64,000 bases of DNA from Melaminivora sp034675505 (GTDB lineage Bacteria > Pseudomonadota > Gammaproteobacteria > Burkholderiales > Burkholderiaceae_C). The position numbers and the translations under genes are program-made. Position 1 is the stretch's first letter. The number at the start of each line of letters is the position of its first letter. Positions 1-11,798 of this stretch are shown here, in pieces. The DNA is taken from assembly GCA_034675505.1 (NCBI GenBank), contig JAUCDD010000025.1, positions 558,001 through 622,000 on the forward strand, read 5' to 3'. The notes beneath the pieces were generated by a model. The model was not told the origin of the DNA, did no database searches, and saw only the letters and a list, made by a program, of their open reading frames with translations.

Positions 1-1
1 C

Positions 2-466
2 CCGCCCGTGCGCGTGCCGGGCACGGCGGTGTTCCTGACCAACAACCTGCACGCCGTGCCGGGCGCGCTGCTGCACAGCCTCAAGCATTTCAAGGTGCTG
101 CACGAGCGCAACGTGCTGCTGCAGGTGCAGACCCTGGAGGTGCCCTATGCCGAGCCGGAGCAGCGCCTGCAGCTGCGCGAGGTCGGCCACGGCTTTCATG
201 CCGTGCAGCTGCGCTTTGGCTTCATGGAGCCGCCGGACGTGCCGCAGGCGCTGAGCGCCCACGCGCCGCCGCAGTGGCCGTTCGAGCTGCTGGCCACCAC
301 GTTCTTTGCGCTGCACGAGGACATCGTGGCCGGCAACAGCCGGGGCCTGCAGCGCTGGCGCGACGTGCTGTTCACCTTCCTGGCGCGCAACGCGCTGCCG
401 GCCACGTCGGCGTTCCGCATTCCCGGCGGGCAGCTGGTGGAAATCGGCTCGGCGCTGCAGGTATAG
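2..466 (+). CDS. kup: Kup-type potassium uptake protein, 3' end only
   Basis: This is the C-terminal part of a Kup/HAK/KT potassium:proton symporter. The reading frame is already open at the window edge, so the membrane-spanning body lies upstream. What remains is the cytosolic tail: RVPGTAVFLT, the LKHFKVLHERNVLL block and the closing RNALPATSAFRIP...VEIG segment, all of which align by eye with the end of E. coli Kup. The stop is TAG at 464-466. The next gene begins 142 bases downstream on the same strand and is not obviously linked to it. Identification is firm; completeness upstream cannot be judged. Confidence 0.9.
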   Translation, partial: PPVRVPGTAVFLTNNLHAVPGALLHSLKHFKVLHERNVLLQVQTLEVPYAEPEQRLQLREVGHGFHAVQLRFGFMEPPDVPQALSAHAPPQWPFELLATTFFALHEDIVAGNSRGLQRWRDVLFTFLARNALPATSAFRIPGGQLVEIGSALQV

Positions 467-608
467 AGCGTGTCATGCACCTTTCGCGGGCACGCACAGG
501 CGCATGGCACGCTCGAGGCGCAGACGCTTGAAAACGGCGCGCGCTGACATGCAGCCGGGCGCCGGCGCAACCACAATACCGGCTCATCGCCACTTTCGGG
601 AGTTCCTC

Positions 609-1763
609 ATGCGGCGCCTAGCCCTGCTTGCCCTGACCACCAGCCTGGTGGTTCTGCCAGGATGTGTCGTCCCGCCACCTGCCGCCACCGCCACGGTGGC
701 CGTCACCGCCGCCGCGCCGCCGCCGCTGCCGGTGTACCAGCAGCCGGCGGTGCCCGGCCCGGGCTACCTGTGGACGCCCGGCTACTGGGCCTGGGGCGAC
801 AGCGCCTACTACTGGGTGCCCGGCGTGTGGGTGCTGCCCCCGCGCCCCGGCCTGCTGTGGACGCCGGGCTGGTGGGGCTGGAGCGACAGCTCCTATCGCT
901 GGCATGCCGGCTACTGGGGCGCCTCGGTCGGCTTCTACGGCGGCATCGACTACGGCTTCGGCTATTTCGGCAATGGCTACAGCGGCGGGCACTGGCGCGG
1001 CGACCAGTTCTTCTACAACCGCACCGTCAACAACATCTACAACACGCGCATCACCAACGTGTACGTGGACAACAGCGTGGGCCGCAACGCGGTCACCATC
1101 AACCGCACCAGCTACAACGGCGGCAGCGGCGGCCTGGCGGTGCAGCCCACACCGCAGCAGCACGCCTTGCTGCAGCAATTCCACCTGCCGCCCACGGCGC
1201 AGCAGCTGCACCAGCACAGCCTGGCGGTGGCCGAGCACGGCCAGCGCTTCGACCCCGCGCGCAGCGGGCCGGCCGTGTATGGCACCGCCCGCGTGCCCGA
1301 GCGCGCCGAGCGCTGGAGCGAGGCAGGCGCGGTGCGGGCGCCCGTCGCTGCGCCGCATCCGCCGCAGCCCCAGCCGCTGGCGGCGCCGGCGGCGCCCCGG
1401 CTGCAGGAGCCGGCGCGCCCGGCCGGCTCCTTCGTGGAGCGGGTGGAGCGCCAGCAGCAGGAGCAGCAGCGGGCCATGGAGGCGCCTCGCCATGAGCCGC
1501 CGCGCCAGGAGATGTCGCGCCAGGAGATGCCGCACCGGCCTGGCGAGCCGCCGCTGGACGTCAGGCCCCAGCCCCAGCCGCAGCGCGGCGACCATGTCCA
1601 GGAGCCCGCGCGGGCCGTGGAGCGGCAAGCCCAGCCGCCGCGCCGCCCGCCCGCCGCCGATGCCGCCCGGCGCGTGGAGCGCCCTGCGCAGGCGCGCCCC
1701 GCCCCCGAGCGGCGTGCGCCGCCCCGCCATCCGCCGCGCGAGCCAGAGCGCCACGAGCGCTGA
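609..1763 (+). CDS. YXWGXW-repeat lipoprotein with Pro/Gln/Arg-rich tail
   Basis: A predicted 384-residue outer-surface lipoprotein. I chose the ATG at 609 because it starts a signal peptide with a lipobox ending LPGC, Cys19; the longer open frame upstream has no such sequence. Residues about 45-110 carry three aromatic repeats of the form W-T/V-P-G-Y/W-W (LWTPGYWAWG, YYWVPGVWVL, LLWTPGWWGW), the signature of the YXWGXW family of unknown function. From about residue 230 the chain turns into a low-complexity, Pro/Gln/Arg/Glu-rich tail, suggesting an extended or polyanion-binding region. A CorA-like gene follows after 3 bases. The function is unknown; a role in the envelope is inference from the lipobox. 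Confidence 0.75.
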   Translation: MRRLALLALTTSLVVLPGCVVPPPAATATVAVTAAAPPPLPVYQQPAVPGPGYLWTPGYWAWGDSAYYWVPGVWVLPPRPGLLWTPGWWGWSDSSYRWHAGYWGASVGFYGGIDYGFGYFGNGYSGGHWRGDQFFYNRTVNNIYNTRITNVYVDNSVGRNAVTINRTSYNGGSGGLAVQPTPQQHALLQQFHLPPTAQQLHQHSLAVAEHGQRFDPARSGPAVYGTARVPERAERWSEAGAVRAPVAAPHPPQPQPLAAPAAPRLQEPARPAGSFVERVERQQQEQQRAMEAPRHEPPRQEMSRQEMPHRPGEPPLDVRPQPQPQRGDHVQEPARAVERQAQPPRRPPAADAARRVERPAQARPAPERRAPPRHPPREPERHER

Positions 1764-1766
1764 GCC

Positions 1767-2936
1767 GTGGCGTCCCGACACGACCTGGCCCGCACGGTCA
1801 AGCGCAAGACGCTGGTGCGCCTGGCGGGGCTGCGCCGCTACGGCCTGCGTGCGCGCCGCCATGCGCCCGGCACGGCCCCCGGCTCGCTGGCGGCGGGCGC
1901 CGACGCCGCAGCCGCGCAGGCGGATGCGCCGTCGGCGGCGCGGCTTTCACTGCTGCTTTATGACCGCGAAGCGCTGCACGAGCAGGCCGATGTGGACATC
2001 GGCAGCGTGGCCAGCCTGGCGCGGGACGCTGCCGCGGCCGGCCAGTTGCTGTGGCTGCACCTGCAGGGCATGCCGAGCGGCGCCCAGCTGGCCGCACTCG
2101 GCCAGGCCCTGGGCCTGCACCCCCTGGCGCTGGAAGACGTGCAGCACCGCGAGCGCCGGGCCAAGGTCGAGGCCTATGACGCGCACCAGTTCGTCATCCT
2201 GAACCTGGTGCACCGCGACCCGCAGGAAGCCTGCCGGGTGGACCAGGTCAGCCTGTTCCTGGGCCGCTTCGGCGTGGTCAGCATCAACGACGGCAGCCAT
2301 GACGTGTTCGAGCCCGTGCGCCAGCGCATCCGGGGCCGGGGCCGCATACGCCAGCAAGGTGCTGACTACCTGCTGTATGCGCTGGTGGACGTCGTCGTGG
2401 ACAGCGGCTTCCCCCTGCTGGAGCAGCTGGGCGACGAGCTGGAGGCGCTGGAGGACGAGATCCTGGAAGACCCCGACTGCGAGGCGCGCAACCGCATCCA
2501 CCTGGTCAAGCGCGAGCTGGTGCTGGTGCGCCGGTCCTGGTGGCCGCAGCGCGAGGTCATCGCCGCGCTGATGCGCGATGACGAGCCTTTCATCCAGGAC
2601 GCCACGCGCGTCTATCTGCGCGACTGCTACGACCACACGGTGGTCATCATCGACTTCGTGGAGACCTACCGGGAGATGGCGGCCAGCCTGCTGGACATCT
2701 ACCTGTCGGCGGTCAGCCAGCGCATGAACAACATCATGAAGGCGCTGACCGTCGTGGCCACCATCTTCCTGCCGCTCACGTTCATCACCGGCCTGTACGG
2801 CATGAACTTCGACACCGGCAGCCGCTGGAACATGCCCGAGCTGCACTGGCGCTATGGCTACGTGTACGTGCTGGCGGTCATGTCGGCGACGGTGGGCGGC
2901 ATGCTCTGGTTCTTCCGGCGCCGGGGCTGGCTGTAG
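1767..2936 (+). CDS. corA: CorA-family magnesium/divalent cation transporter
   Basis: A 389-residue CorA-type channel for Mg2+ or a related divalent metal. The diagnostic GMN selectivity motif is present (YGMNF, Gly345-Met346-Asn347), between two C-terminal membrane segments (IFLPLTFITGLYG and YVLAVMSATVGGMLWF). The charged C-terminus follows directly, as in the family. The large N-terminal cytosolic domain holds the long acidic helices typical of CorA. The start is GTG, 3 bases after the preceding stop; about 50 Arg/Ala-rich residues precede the conserved fold, so a later start is possible. Which metal is transported cannot be read from sequence. Confidence 0.88.
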   Translation: MASRHDLARTVKRKTLVRLAGLRRYGLRARRHAPGTAPGSLAAGADAAAAQADAPSAARLSLLLYDREALHEQADVDIGSVASLARDAAAAGQLLWLHLQGMPSGAQLAALGQALGLHPLALEDVQHRERRAKVEAYDAHQFVILNLVHRDPQEACRVDQVSLFLGRFGVVSINDGSHDVFEPVRQRIRGRGRIRQQGADYLLYALVDVVVDSGFPLLEQLGDELEALEDEILEDPDCEARNRIHLVKRELVLVRRSWWPQREVIAALMRDDEPFIQDATRVYLRDCYDHTVVIIDFVETYREMAASLLDIYLSAVSQRMNNIMKALTVVATIFLPLTFITGLYGMNFDTGSRWNMPELHWRYGYVYVLAVMSATVGGMLWFFRRRGWL

Positions 2937-3132
2937 CGCCCCCGGGCCGGCGCAGCCGCAGCGACAGGCCGGCAGACAGGCGGACAGGCAGGGCGCGCAT
3001 GCGCTCATCAAGGCTTGTCCTACAGGGCGGCTGCAGGGCTCTTCCTAGCATGGGCGCCAACTGCCTATTGCCCAGGACCCCGCCCATGCCGCTGCTCCCT
3101 ACGTCCGCCTTCCTGCCGTGTGTAGGCGCCGC

Positions 3133-3825
3133 ATGATCGCCGTCATCGTCCCGGCCCATGACGAAGAGGCCACGCTGCAGGCCTGCCTGCGCTCGCTGCT
3201 CCAGGCGGGCGGCTGTGCGCAGCTGGCGGGCGAGGAAGTGCGCGTCATCGTCGCCCTGGACGATTGCCGCGATGGCTCGGCCCGCATCGCCGCCCACTGC
3301 GGCGTGCAGGCCCTGCCGCTGCGCGAGCGCAACGTGGGCATGGCGCGGGCGCTGGGCGCGCTCGCCGCGCTGGCGCAGGGTGCGCGCTGGCTCAGCTTCA
3401 CCGACGCCGACAGCGAGGTCGCGCCCGACTGGATCGCGGCGCAGCTGGCCGAGGCCGCGCACTGCGTGTGCGGCACCGTCGAGGTAGGCGACTGGAGCGC
3501 GCAGGGGGCTGGCCTGCGCGCCCTGTACGAGGCCGGCTACCGCGACACGCCCGGCCATCGCCACATCCACGGCGCCAACCTGGGCGTGTGCGCCCGGGCC
3601 TATGAGCGCGCCGGGGGCTTTGCTCCCCTGCCCGCGCACGAGGACGTGGCGCTGGTGCAGGCCCTGCAGGCCAGCGGCGCCCGCGTCGCCTGGTCCAACC
3701 GGCCGCGGGTGCGCACCAGCGCGCGCAGCAACTACCGTGCGCCCGAAGGTTTTGGCGCCCACCTGGCGCGCCTGCGCCGCCAACTTGCCGAAGGCGCGCC
3801 TGCTGCCTTGGCCCTGCCCGCATGA
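3133..3825 (+). CDS. family 2 glycosyltransferase
   Basis: A 230-residue GT-A fold glycosyltransferase that would move a sugar from a nucleotide donor. It opens with VIVPAHDEEATLQACL, the usual GT2 start, and has a DxD metal/nucleotide-binding motif at Asp91-Ala-Asp93 (SFTDADSE). A later EDVAL segment resembles the acceptor-side ED motif. There are no membrane helices, so it is cytosolic. I prefer the ATG at 3133 over the GTG at 3118 because the conserved beta strand begins there. It is the first of four genes overlapping by 1-4 bases, so it is almost certainly co-translated with an acyl-CoA dehydrogenase-like protein, a deacetylase and a methyltransferase. The acceptor is unknown. Confidence 0.82.
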   Translation: MIAVIVPAHDEEATLQACLRSLLQAGGCAQLAGEEVRVIVALDDCRDGSARIAAHCGVQALPLRERNVGMARALGALAALAQGARWLSFTDADSEVAPDWIAAQLAEAAHCVCGTVEVGDWSAQGAGLRALYEAGYRDTPGHRHIHGANLGVCARAYERAGGFAPLPAHEDVALVQALQASGARVAWSNRPRVRTSARSNYRAPEGFGAHLARLRRQLAEGAPAALALPA

Positions 3826-4880
3826 GGCCGCCCGGCACGCCGCCGGTGGCGCCGCTGCTGGCCCAGGCGCTCGCGGCAGCGGAGGGCGCGGCTGCAGCGC
3901 AGACGCTGCGCCGCCTGGTGGCGCTGGGCCTGGATGCGCTGCCCGCGCCAGGGAGCGGTGCCACGCTGGCGCGCTGGCAGGCCCTGGCTGCCGCAGGCGC
4001 CTGCGACCTGTCGCTCGCCAAGCTGTATGAGGGCCATACCGACGCCCTGGCCATCCTGCAGGAGCTGGCGGCGGACGCGCTGGCCGTGCCCGGGCCGCCC
4101 CAGGCGGGGCCCCGGCTGTGGGGCGTGTGGGCGGCCGAGTCTGCGCAGGCGCGCGTGCGGCTGCACGCCGACGCCGGGGGCCGGCCCTGTATCAGCGGCA
4201 CCAAGGCCTGGTGCTCCGGCGCCGCCGATGTGAGCCACGCCCTGCTCACCGCCTGGAGCGCCGCCGATGGCTCGCAACCGCAGCTGGTGGCGGTGGCGCT
4301 GCGCCAGCCCGGCGTGGCGGTGGATCCGCAGCCCTGGCAGGCCGTCGGCATGGCGGGCAGCGCCAGCGCCAGCGTGTCGTTCGATGCCGTGCCCGTCGCC
4401 CTGGCGGGCGGGCCTGGCGACTATCTCCGAAGGCCCGGCTTCTGGCAGGGCGGGGCAGGCGTGGCCGCGTGCTGGCACGGGGCGTCCGTGGCGTTGGCGC
4501 AGGCGCTGCACCGCGCCGTCCAGGCCGCAGGCGAGCGCCCGCACGCCCTGTTCCAGCGGGCCGCCCTGGGCCAGGCGGACGTGGCCCTGTGCAGCGGCGC
4601 CGCGCTGCTGCGCGAGGATGCGGCCTGGATCGATGCCCATCCCGCCGCAGACGCCCAGCAGGTGGCGCTGCGCCTGCGCCAGGCAGCGGAGGCCAACGCC
4701 CGCAGCGTCCTCGACCTGGCCTGCCGCGCCCTGGGCGCGGCGCCGCTGTGCCTGGACGCCGCATTTGCCCGGCGTGCGGCCGACCTGCCGGTGTTCATCC
4801 GGCAAAGCCATGCGCAACGCGACGACGCCGCGCTGGGCGGGCTGTTGTGCGCCGCGCCGCCCCCGCCCTGGATGCCATGA
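3822..4880 (+). CDS. acyl-CoA dehydrogenase-like flavoprotein
   Basis: A 352-residue protein of the acyl-CoA dehydrogenase superfamily, a little shorter than the usual 380. Visible elements are the N-terminal helical region with the FAD-domain entry (LYEGHTDALAIL), a central beta domain (SGTKAWCSGAADVSHALL, the place of the flavin-contacting WI/WCS segment) and the C-terminal helical bundle. The canonical catalytic Glu could not be located confidently, so it may be a desaturase, an N-oxygenase or an inactive relative. Its ATG overlaps the glycosyltransferase stop (ATGA). Its position in a sugar-modifying operon argues against ordinary fatty acid oxidation; that is inference. Confidence 0.7.
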   Translation: MRPPGTPPVAPLLAQALAAAEGAAAAQTLRRLVALGLDALPAPGSGATLARWQALAAAGACDLSLAKLYEGHTDALAILQELAADALAVPGPPQAGPRLWGVWAAESAQARVRLHADAGGRPCISGTKAWCSGAADVSHALLTAWSAADGSQPQLVAVALRQPGVAVDPQPWQAVGMAGSASASVSFDAVPVALAGGPGDYLRRPGFWQGGAGVAACWHGASVALAQALHRAVQAAGERPHALFQRAALGQADVALCSGAALLREDAAWIDAHPAADAQQVALRLRQAAEANARSVLDLACRALGAAPLCLDAAFARRAADLPVFIRQSHAQRDDAALGGLLCAAPPPPWMP

Positions 4881-5641
4881 GCGCCGTCGCTGCGTCCCGG
4901 CGCATCGCTGCGCCTTGCGTGCCCGCCGACGTCTGGCTGCAGTGGCTGGCGCGCCACGTTGCCTGCAGCACGCAGCCCCTGGTGGCCAGCAACCGGCGCC
5001 TGGTGGTCATCGCGCCCCACCCGGACGACGAGGTGCTGGCCTGCGCCCTGCTGATGCAGCAGCACGCCGCGCAGGGCGGGGCCCTGCACCTGGTGGCCGT
5101 CACGGACGGCGAGGCCAGCCACGCCGCAGCCGGCTGGCCAGCCGACTGGCTGCCTGCCCTGCGCGACAGCGAGCGGCGCGAGGGGCTGGCGCGCCTTGGC
5201 CTGGCGCAGGCGCCCATCACCCGGCTGCACCTGCCCGATGGCGGCGTGGCCGAGGCCGGCGCGCGCCTGCATGCCGCGCTGATGGAGCTGCTGCGGCCGG
5301 GCGACGCCCTGTTGACCACCTGGCGCCTGGATGGCCACCCCGACCATGAATGCTGCGGCCGCGTGGCGCTCGATGTCTCGCGCCGCCTGGGCCTGCCGCT
5401 GCTGCAGGCGCCGATCTGGATGTGGCACTGGGCCAGGCCCGGCGCGCCAGGCATCGACTGGCCGGCCCTGCGCGCCCTGCAGGCGCCGCCGCCGGCGCTG
5501 GCGGCCAAATGGGCGGCCTTGCAGTCCCATCGCTCGCAGTGGCTGCCGCGCGCCGCGCACCTGCCGCCGGTGCTCGACTCGGCCATCGCAGAACGCGCGC
5601 GCTGGCCCTGTGAGTTCTTCTTCGTCAGCCAGGGCGCGTGA
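4877..5641 (+). CDS. PIG-L/LmbE-family deacetylase
   Basis: A 254-residue zinc-dependent N-deacetylase of the LmbE/PIG-L/MshB type, which remove acetyl from N-acetylglucosamine-containing substrates. The metal motif PHPDDE is at residues 47-52 (His48, Asp50, Asp51). The second metal-ligand segment, DGHPDHECCGR, sits about 155 residues in. The start ATG at 4877 overlaps the previous stop (ATGA); the open frame extends further upstream only as a shadow of the dehydrogenase gene. Neighbours supply a glycosyltransferase and a methyltransferase, so the likely substrate is an amino-sugar conjugate. The precise molecule cannot be named. Confidence 0.82.
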   Translation: MSAVAASRRIAAPCVPADVWLQWLARHVACSTQPLVASNRRLVVIAPHPDDEVLACALLMQQHAAQGGALHLVAVTDGEASHAAAGWPADWLPALRDSERREGLARLGLAQAPITRLHLPDGGVAEAGARLHAALMELLRPGDALLTTWRLDGHPDHECCGRVALDVSRRLGLPLLQAPIWMWHWARPGAPGIDWPALRALQAPPPALAAKWAALQSHRSQWLPRAAHLPPVLDSAIAERARWPCEFFFVSQGA

Positions 5642-6249
5642 TGCCGCCAAGCTGGAACCCCACCCGCTTCGAGGCCCTGTGCCGCGCCAGCCCCGACCCC
5701 TGGCAGCTGCAGGCAAGCTGGTACGAGCAGCGCAAGCGCTCCCTGGTGCTGGCAAGCCTGCCGCGTGCGCGCTACCGCTCGGCCTTCGAGCCCGGCTGCG
5801 CCCAGGGCCTGCTGACGCTGGAACTGGCCGCGCGCTGCGATCGCCTGCTGGCCAGCGACTGTGCAGCGCAGGCGCTGGCCGCGGCGCGCGAGCGGCTGCG
5901 CCACCAGCCCCATGTGCGCTTCGTCCAGGCCGCCCTGCCCGGGCAGTGGCCCGAAGGGGAGTTCGACCTGCTGGTTTTCAGCGAGCTGCTGTACTACCTC
6001 CCCGCGGCCGGGCTGGATGCGCTCATCGAGCGCCTGCGGTCGTTGCCTGCAGCGCCGCGCACCCTGCTGGCCTGCCACTGGGTGCACCCCATCGAGGGCT
6101 GTGCGCGAAACGGCCGCGAGATACACGAGCAGCTGCGCGCCGCGCTGCCCTGGAGCTGCGCCTGCAGCGTGCGCGATGCCGACTTCGCGCTGGATGTGTG
6201 GACGCAGGGCAGCCCGGCCAGCCTGGCGGCGCAAGAGGGCAGGCTCTGA
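5641..6249 (+). CDS. NodS-like SAM-dependent methyltransferase
   Basis: A 202-residue class I SAM methyltransferase. Motif I is EPGCAQGLLTLEL, followed by the acidic strand end LLASD that would bind the ribose. LLVFSELLYYL fills the position of motif IV as in the NodS N-methyltransferases that methylate deacetylated chitooligosaccharides. The ATG at 5641 shares one base with the deacetylase stop (TGATG). As the last gene of the four-gene set, methylation of the amine exposed by the deacetylase would be a natural final step; that is inference from order and from NodB/NodS logic. No terminator is obvious after it. Confidence 0.75.
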   Translation: MPPSWNPTRFEALCRASPDPWQLQASWYEQRKRSLVLASLPRARYRSAFEPGCAQGLLTLELAARCDRLLASDCAAQALAAARERLRHQPHVRFVQAALPGQWPEGEFDLLVFSELLYYLPAAGLDALIERLRSLPAAPRTLLACHWVHPIEGCARNGREIHEQLRAALPWSCACSVRDADFALDVWTQGSPASLAAQEGRL

Positions 6250-6347
6250 CCCTGGCACGGCGGGCAGTTGTCCGACAGGCCGACGCGCCGCGATCGCTGG
6301 CCAGCGGAGCGCGCAGCTGCCATGCTGGCCGCAACCGGAGCCATCCC

Positions 6348-6617
6348 ATGAGCCAGCCTGACCCCTCTCCCACCCTTGAGCAGCAATTGAGCACCAGCGA
6401 ACGCGACCGTGCGCGCGACCAGGGCCGTTTCACGCAGTACGGCATGCGCATCGACGCCCGGCCGCCAGGGCCCGACCATGCCAACCCCGGCACCGGCGAC
6501 CATGCACGCCGCTTTGGCGCCGGCGGCGACCCGGCCAGCTACGCCAACCGCCCGGGCGGCCAGGATGCGCCCCCCGGCGCCGGCTCGGACGCTCCGGCCC
6601 ACCCCGCAACCCCCTGA
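6348..6617 (+). CDS. small low-complexity hypothetical protein
   Basis: An 89-residue hydrophilic protein, rich in Pro, Gly, Asp and Arg, with no membrane segment or recognisable domain. A first stretch (LEQQLSTSERDRARDQGRFTQYGMRID) looks like ordinary structured protein; the rest (PPGPDHANPGTGDHARRFGA) looks disordered. The ATG at 6348 follows a modest purine-rich stretch (aaccggag). I do not recognise the family. A second tiny Pro-rich frame follows 34 bases downstream, so the two may be co-transcribed. Confidence 0.5.
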   Translation: MSQPDPSPTLEQQLSTSERDRARDQGRFTQYGMRIDARPPGPDHANPGTGDHARRFGAGGDPASYANRPGGQDAPPGAGSDAPAHPATP

Positions 6618-6651
6618 ACCGGGCCCACCCGGCGCCTTGCGAACCCTCCCC

Positions 6652-6798
6652 ATGCCTGTACCAGCTTCCCAGCCCACGCCGCCTGCACCGCCCACGGCAC
6701 CTGCGCCGCCTGCGCCCTGGGCCGACGCCGTGCCCATAGAGGATCCGCCGGCGCAACCAGTCGCGCCCCCGGTCATCGACCCGCCCACGCACCACTGA
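6652..6798 (+). CDS. very small Pro-rich hypothetical peptide
   Basis: A possible 48-residue peptide made almost only of Pro and Ala with a few acidic residues (VPIEDPPAQPVAPP). It has no signal sequence. Reading-frame support is weak because Pro/Ala codons are expected by chance in DNA this rich in C and G. I list it because it lies in an otherwise empty gap, follows a similar small gene, and begins with an ATG behind a C/A-rich stretch. It may be nothing. Confidence 0.25.
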   Translation: MPVPASQPTPPAPPTAPAPPAPWADAVPIEDPPAQPVAPPVIDPPTHH

Positions 6799-6885
6799 CT
6801 TCCAGGGCGCACGGCACCTTGCCCTACAGGGCGGGGGCGTGGCGTCCCTCTATCATCGCGCGGCATTCCTTACCGCAAGTCACAA

Positions 6886-10368
<3,483 letters not shown>

Positions 10369-10377
10369 AGTTGCAGC

Positions 10378-11211
10378 GTGCCCCACACCCGCAGAACCCT
10401 GGACATCGAGCAGCAGCTCCTGGTCGAGGCCATCTACCGCCGCTACCACTACGACTTCCGTGGCTACGCCCAGGCGTCGCTGCGCCGGCGGCTGCAGACG
10501 GCGCTCACGCGCTTCCACTGCGCCTCGCTGTCGCAGCTGCAGCACCTGGTGCTGCACGACGCGGCGGTGTTCCCCGCGCTGCTGCAATACCTGACGGTGC
10601 AGGTCAGCGACATGTTCCGCGACCCCGACTACTTCCTCGCGCTGCGCGAGAAGGTGGTGCCCATCCTGCGCACCTACCCGTCGCTGAAGGTCTGGATCGC
10701 AGGCTGCAGCGCCGGCGAGGAGGTCTGGTCCATGGCCATCCTGCTGCGCGAGGAAGGCCTGCTGGAGCGCTCGATGATCTATGCCACCGACATCAACGCC
10801 AGCGCGCTGCAAAAGGCCGAGGCCGGGGTCTATGACATCGAGCGCGTGCCGGGCTTTACCGAAAACCATGCGCGCTCGGGCGCCACGGCCTCGCTGTCCG
10901 AGCACTACAGCGCCGCCTACGGGCGCGTGGTGTTCGACAAGAGCCTGCGCCGCCACATCGTGTTCTCCGACCACAGCCTGGCCACCGACAGCGTGTTTGC
11001 CGAGATGCAGCTGATCTCCTGCCGCAACGTGCTGATCTACTTCGACCGCCCGCTGCAGGACCGCGCCGTGGGGCTGTTCCATGAATCGCTGTGCCGGCGC
11101 GGCTTCCTGGGCCTGGGCTCCAAGGAGTCGCTGCGCTTCAGCGCCCATGGCGCGCAGTTCGACGAATTCCTGCCGCGCGAGCGCATCTACCAAAAGAAGG
11201 GCGAGGCATGA
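10378..11211 (+). CDS. cheR: CheR-type protein-glutamate methyltransferase
   Basis: A 277-residue CheR homologue with the all-helical N-terminal domain and the SAM-binding domain. The SAM motif VWIAGCSAGEEVWSMAILL and the signature SCRNVLIYF are both present. The GTG start at 10378 lies 9 bases after the kinase stop; no ATG is close, so this start is likely but unproven. CheR normally methylates glutamates of chemoreceptors, but no receptor, CheA or CheW is encoded nearby. Here the target may be the coiled-coil region of the upstream kinase, or the protein may serve another sensory route. Confidence 0.9.
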   Translation: MPHTRRTLDIEQQLLVEAIYRRYHYDFRGYAQASLRRRLQTALTRFHCASLSQLQHLVLHDAAVFPALLQYLTVQVSDMFRDPDYFLALREKVVPILRTYPSLKVWIAGCSAGEEVWSMAILLREEGLLERSMIYATDINASALQKAEAGVYDIERVPGFTENHARSGATASLSEHYSAAYGRVVFDKSLRRHIVFSDHSLATDSVFAEMQLISCRNVLIYFDRPLQDRAVGLFHESLCRRGFLGLGSKESLRFSAHGAQFDEFLPRERIYQKKGEA

Positions 11212-11798
11212 CGGGCCCCGCAGCGCCCCGGGCGGCCATCGTCATCGGCGGCTCGGCCGGCAGCATCGACGTGCTGACCCAGGTGCTGCCGCAGCTGGCG
11301 CCCACCCTGGGCGCGCCGGTGATCGTGGTGCTGCACCTGCCGCGCGAGCAGCCCAGCCTGCTGCAGAGCATCTTCGCGCCGCGCTGCCGCCTGGCGGTGC
11401 GCGAGGCCCAGGACAAGGAACCCCTGGCGCCCGGCAGCATCTACTTCGCGGCGCCCGACTACCATCTGCTGGTGGACGCCGGCCCGGTGCTGGCGCTGTC
11501 CATCGATGCGCCGGTGCATTTCTCGCGCCCGGCCATCGACGTGCTGTTCGAGTCGGCTGCGGATGCCTACGGCGAGCACCTGACGGCGGTGCTGCTGTCG
11601 GGCGCCAACGCCGATGGCGCGCAGGGCCTGCTGGCCGTGCAGCGCGCCGGCGGCACGACCGTCGTGCAGGCGCCGGCCAGCGCCTACTGCCCGGCGATGC
11701 CCGAAGCGGCGCTTGCGCTGCTGGCGCCCGACCATCTGCTGGCGCCCCAGGCCATGGGCGCCTTGCTCAACCACCTGCACCCCGGGAGGGTTTCGTGA
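11208..11798 (+). CDS. cheB: CheB-type methylesterase, catalytic domain only
   Basis: A 196-residue protein matching only the C-terminal methylesterase domain of CheB; the N-terminal receiver domain found in chemotaxis CheB is missing. The catalytic region shows GGSAGS with Ser16, a His in VVLHLPREQ and an Asp in GANADGAQG, the usual Ser-His-Asp arrangement. The ATG overlaps the cheR stop (ATGA), indicating coupled translation. Without its own receiver, regulation would have to come from partner proteins such as the hybrid kinases on either side. Confidence 0.9.
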   Translation: MTGPAAPRAAIVIGGSAGSIDVLTQVLPQLAPTLGAPVIVVLHLPREQPSLLQSIFAPRCRLAVREAQDKEPLAPGSIYFAAPDYHLLVDAGPVLALSIDAPVHFSRPAIDVLFESAADAYGEHLTAVLLSGANADGAQGLLAVQRAGGTTVVQAPASAYCPAMPEAALALLAPDHLLAPQAMGALLNHLHPGRVS

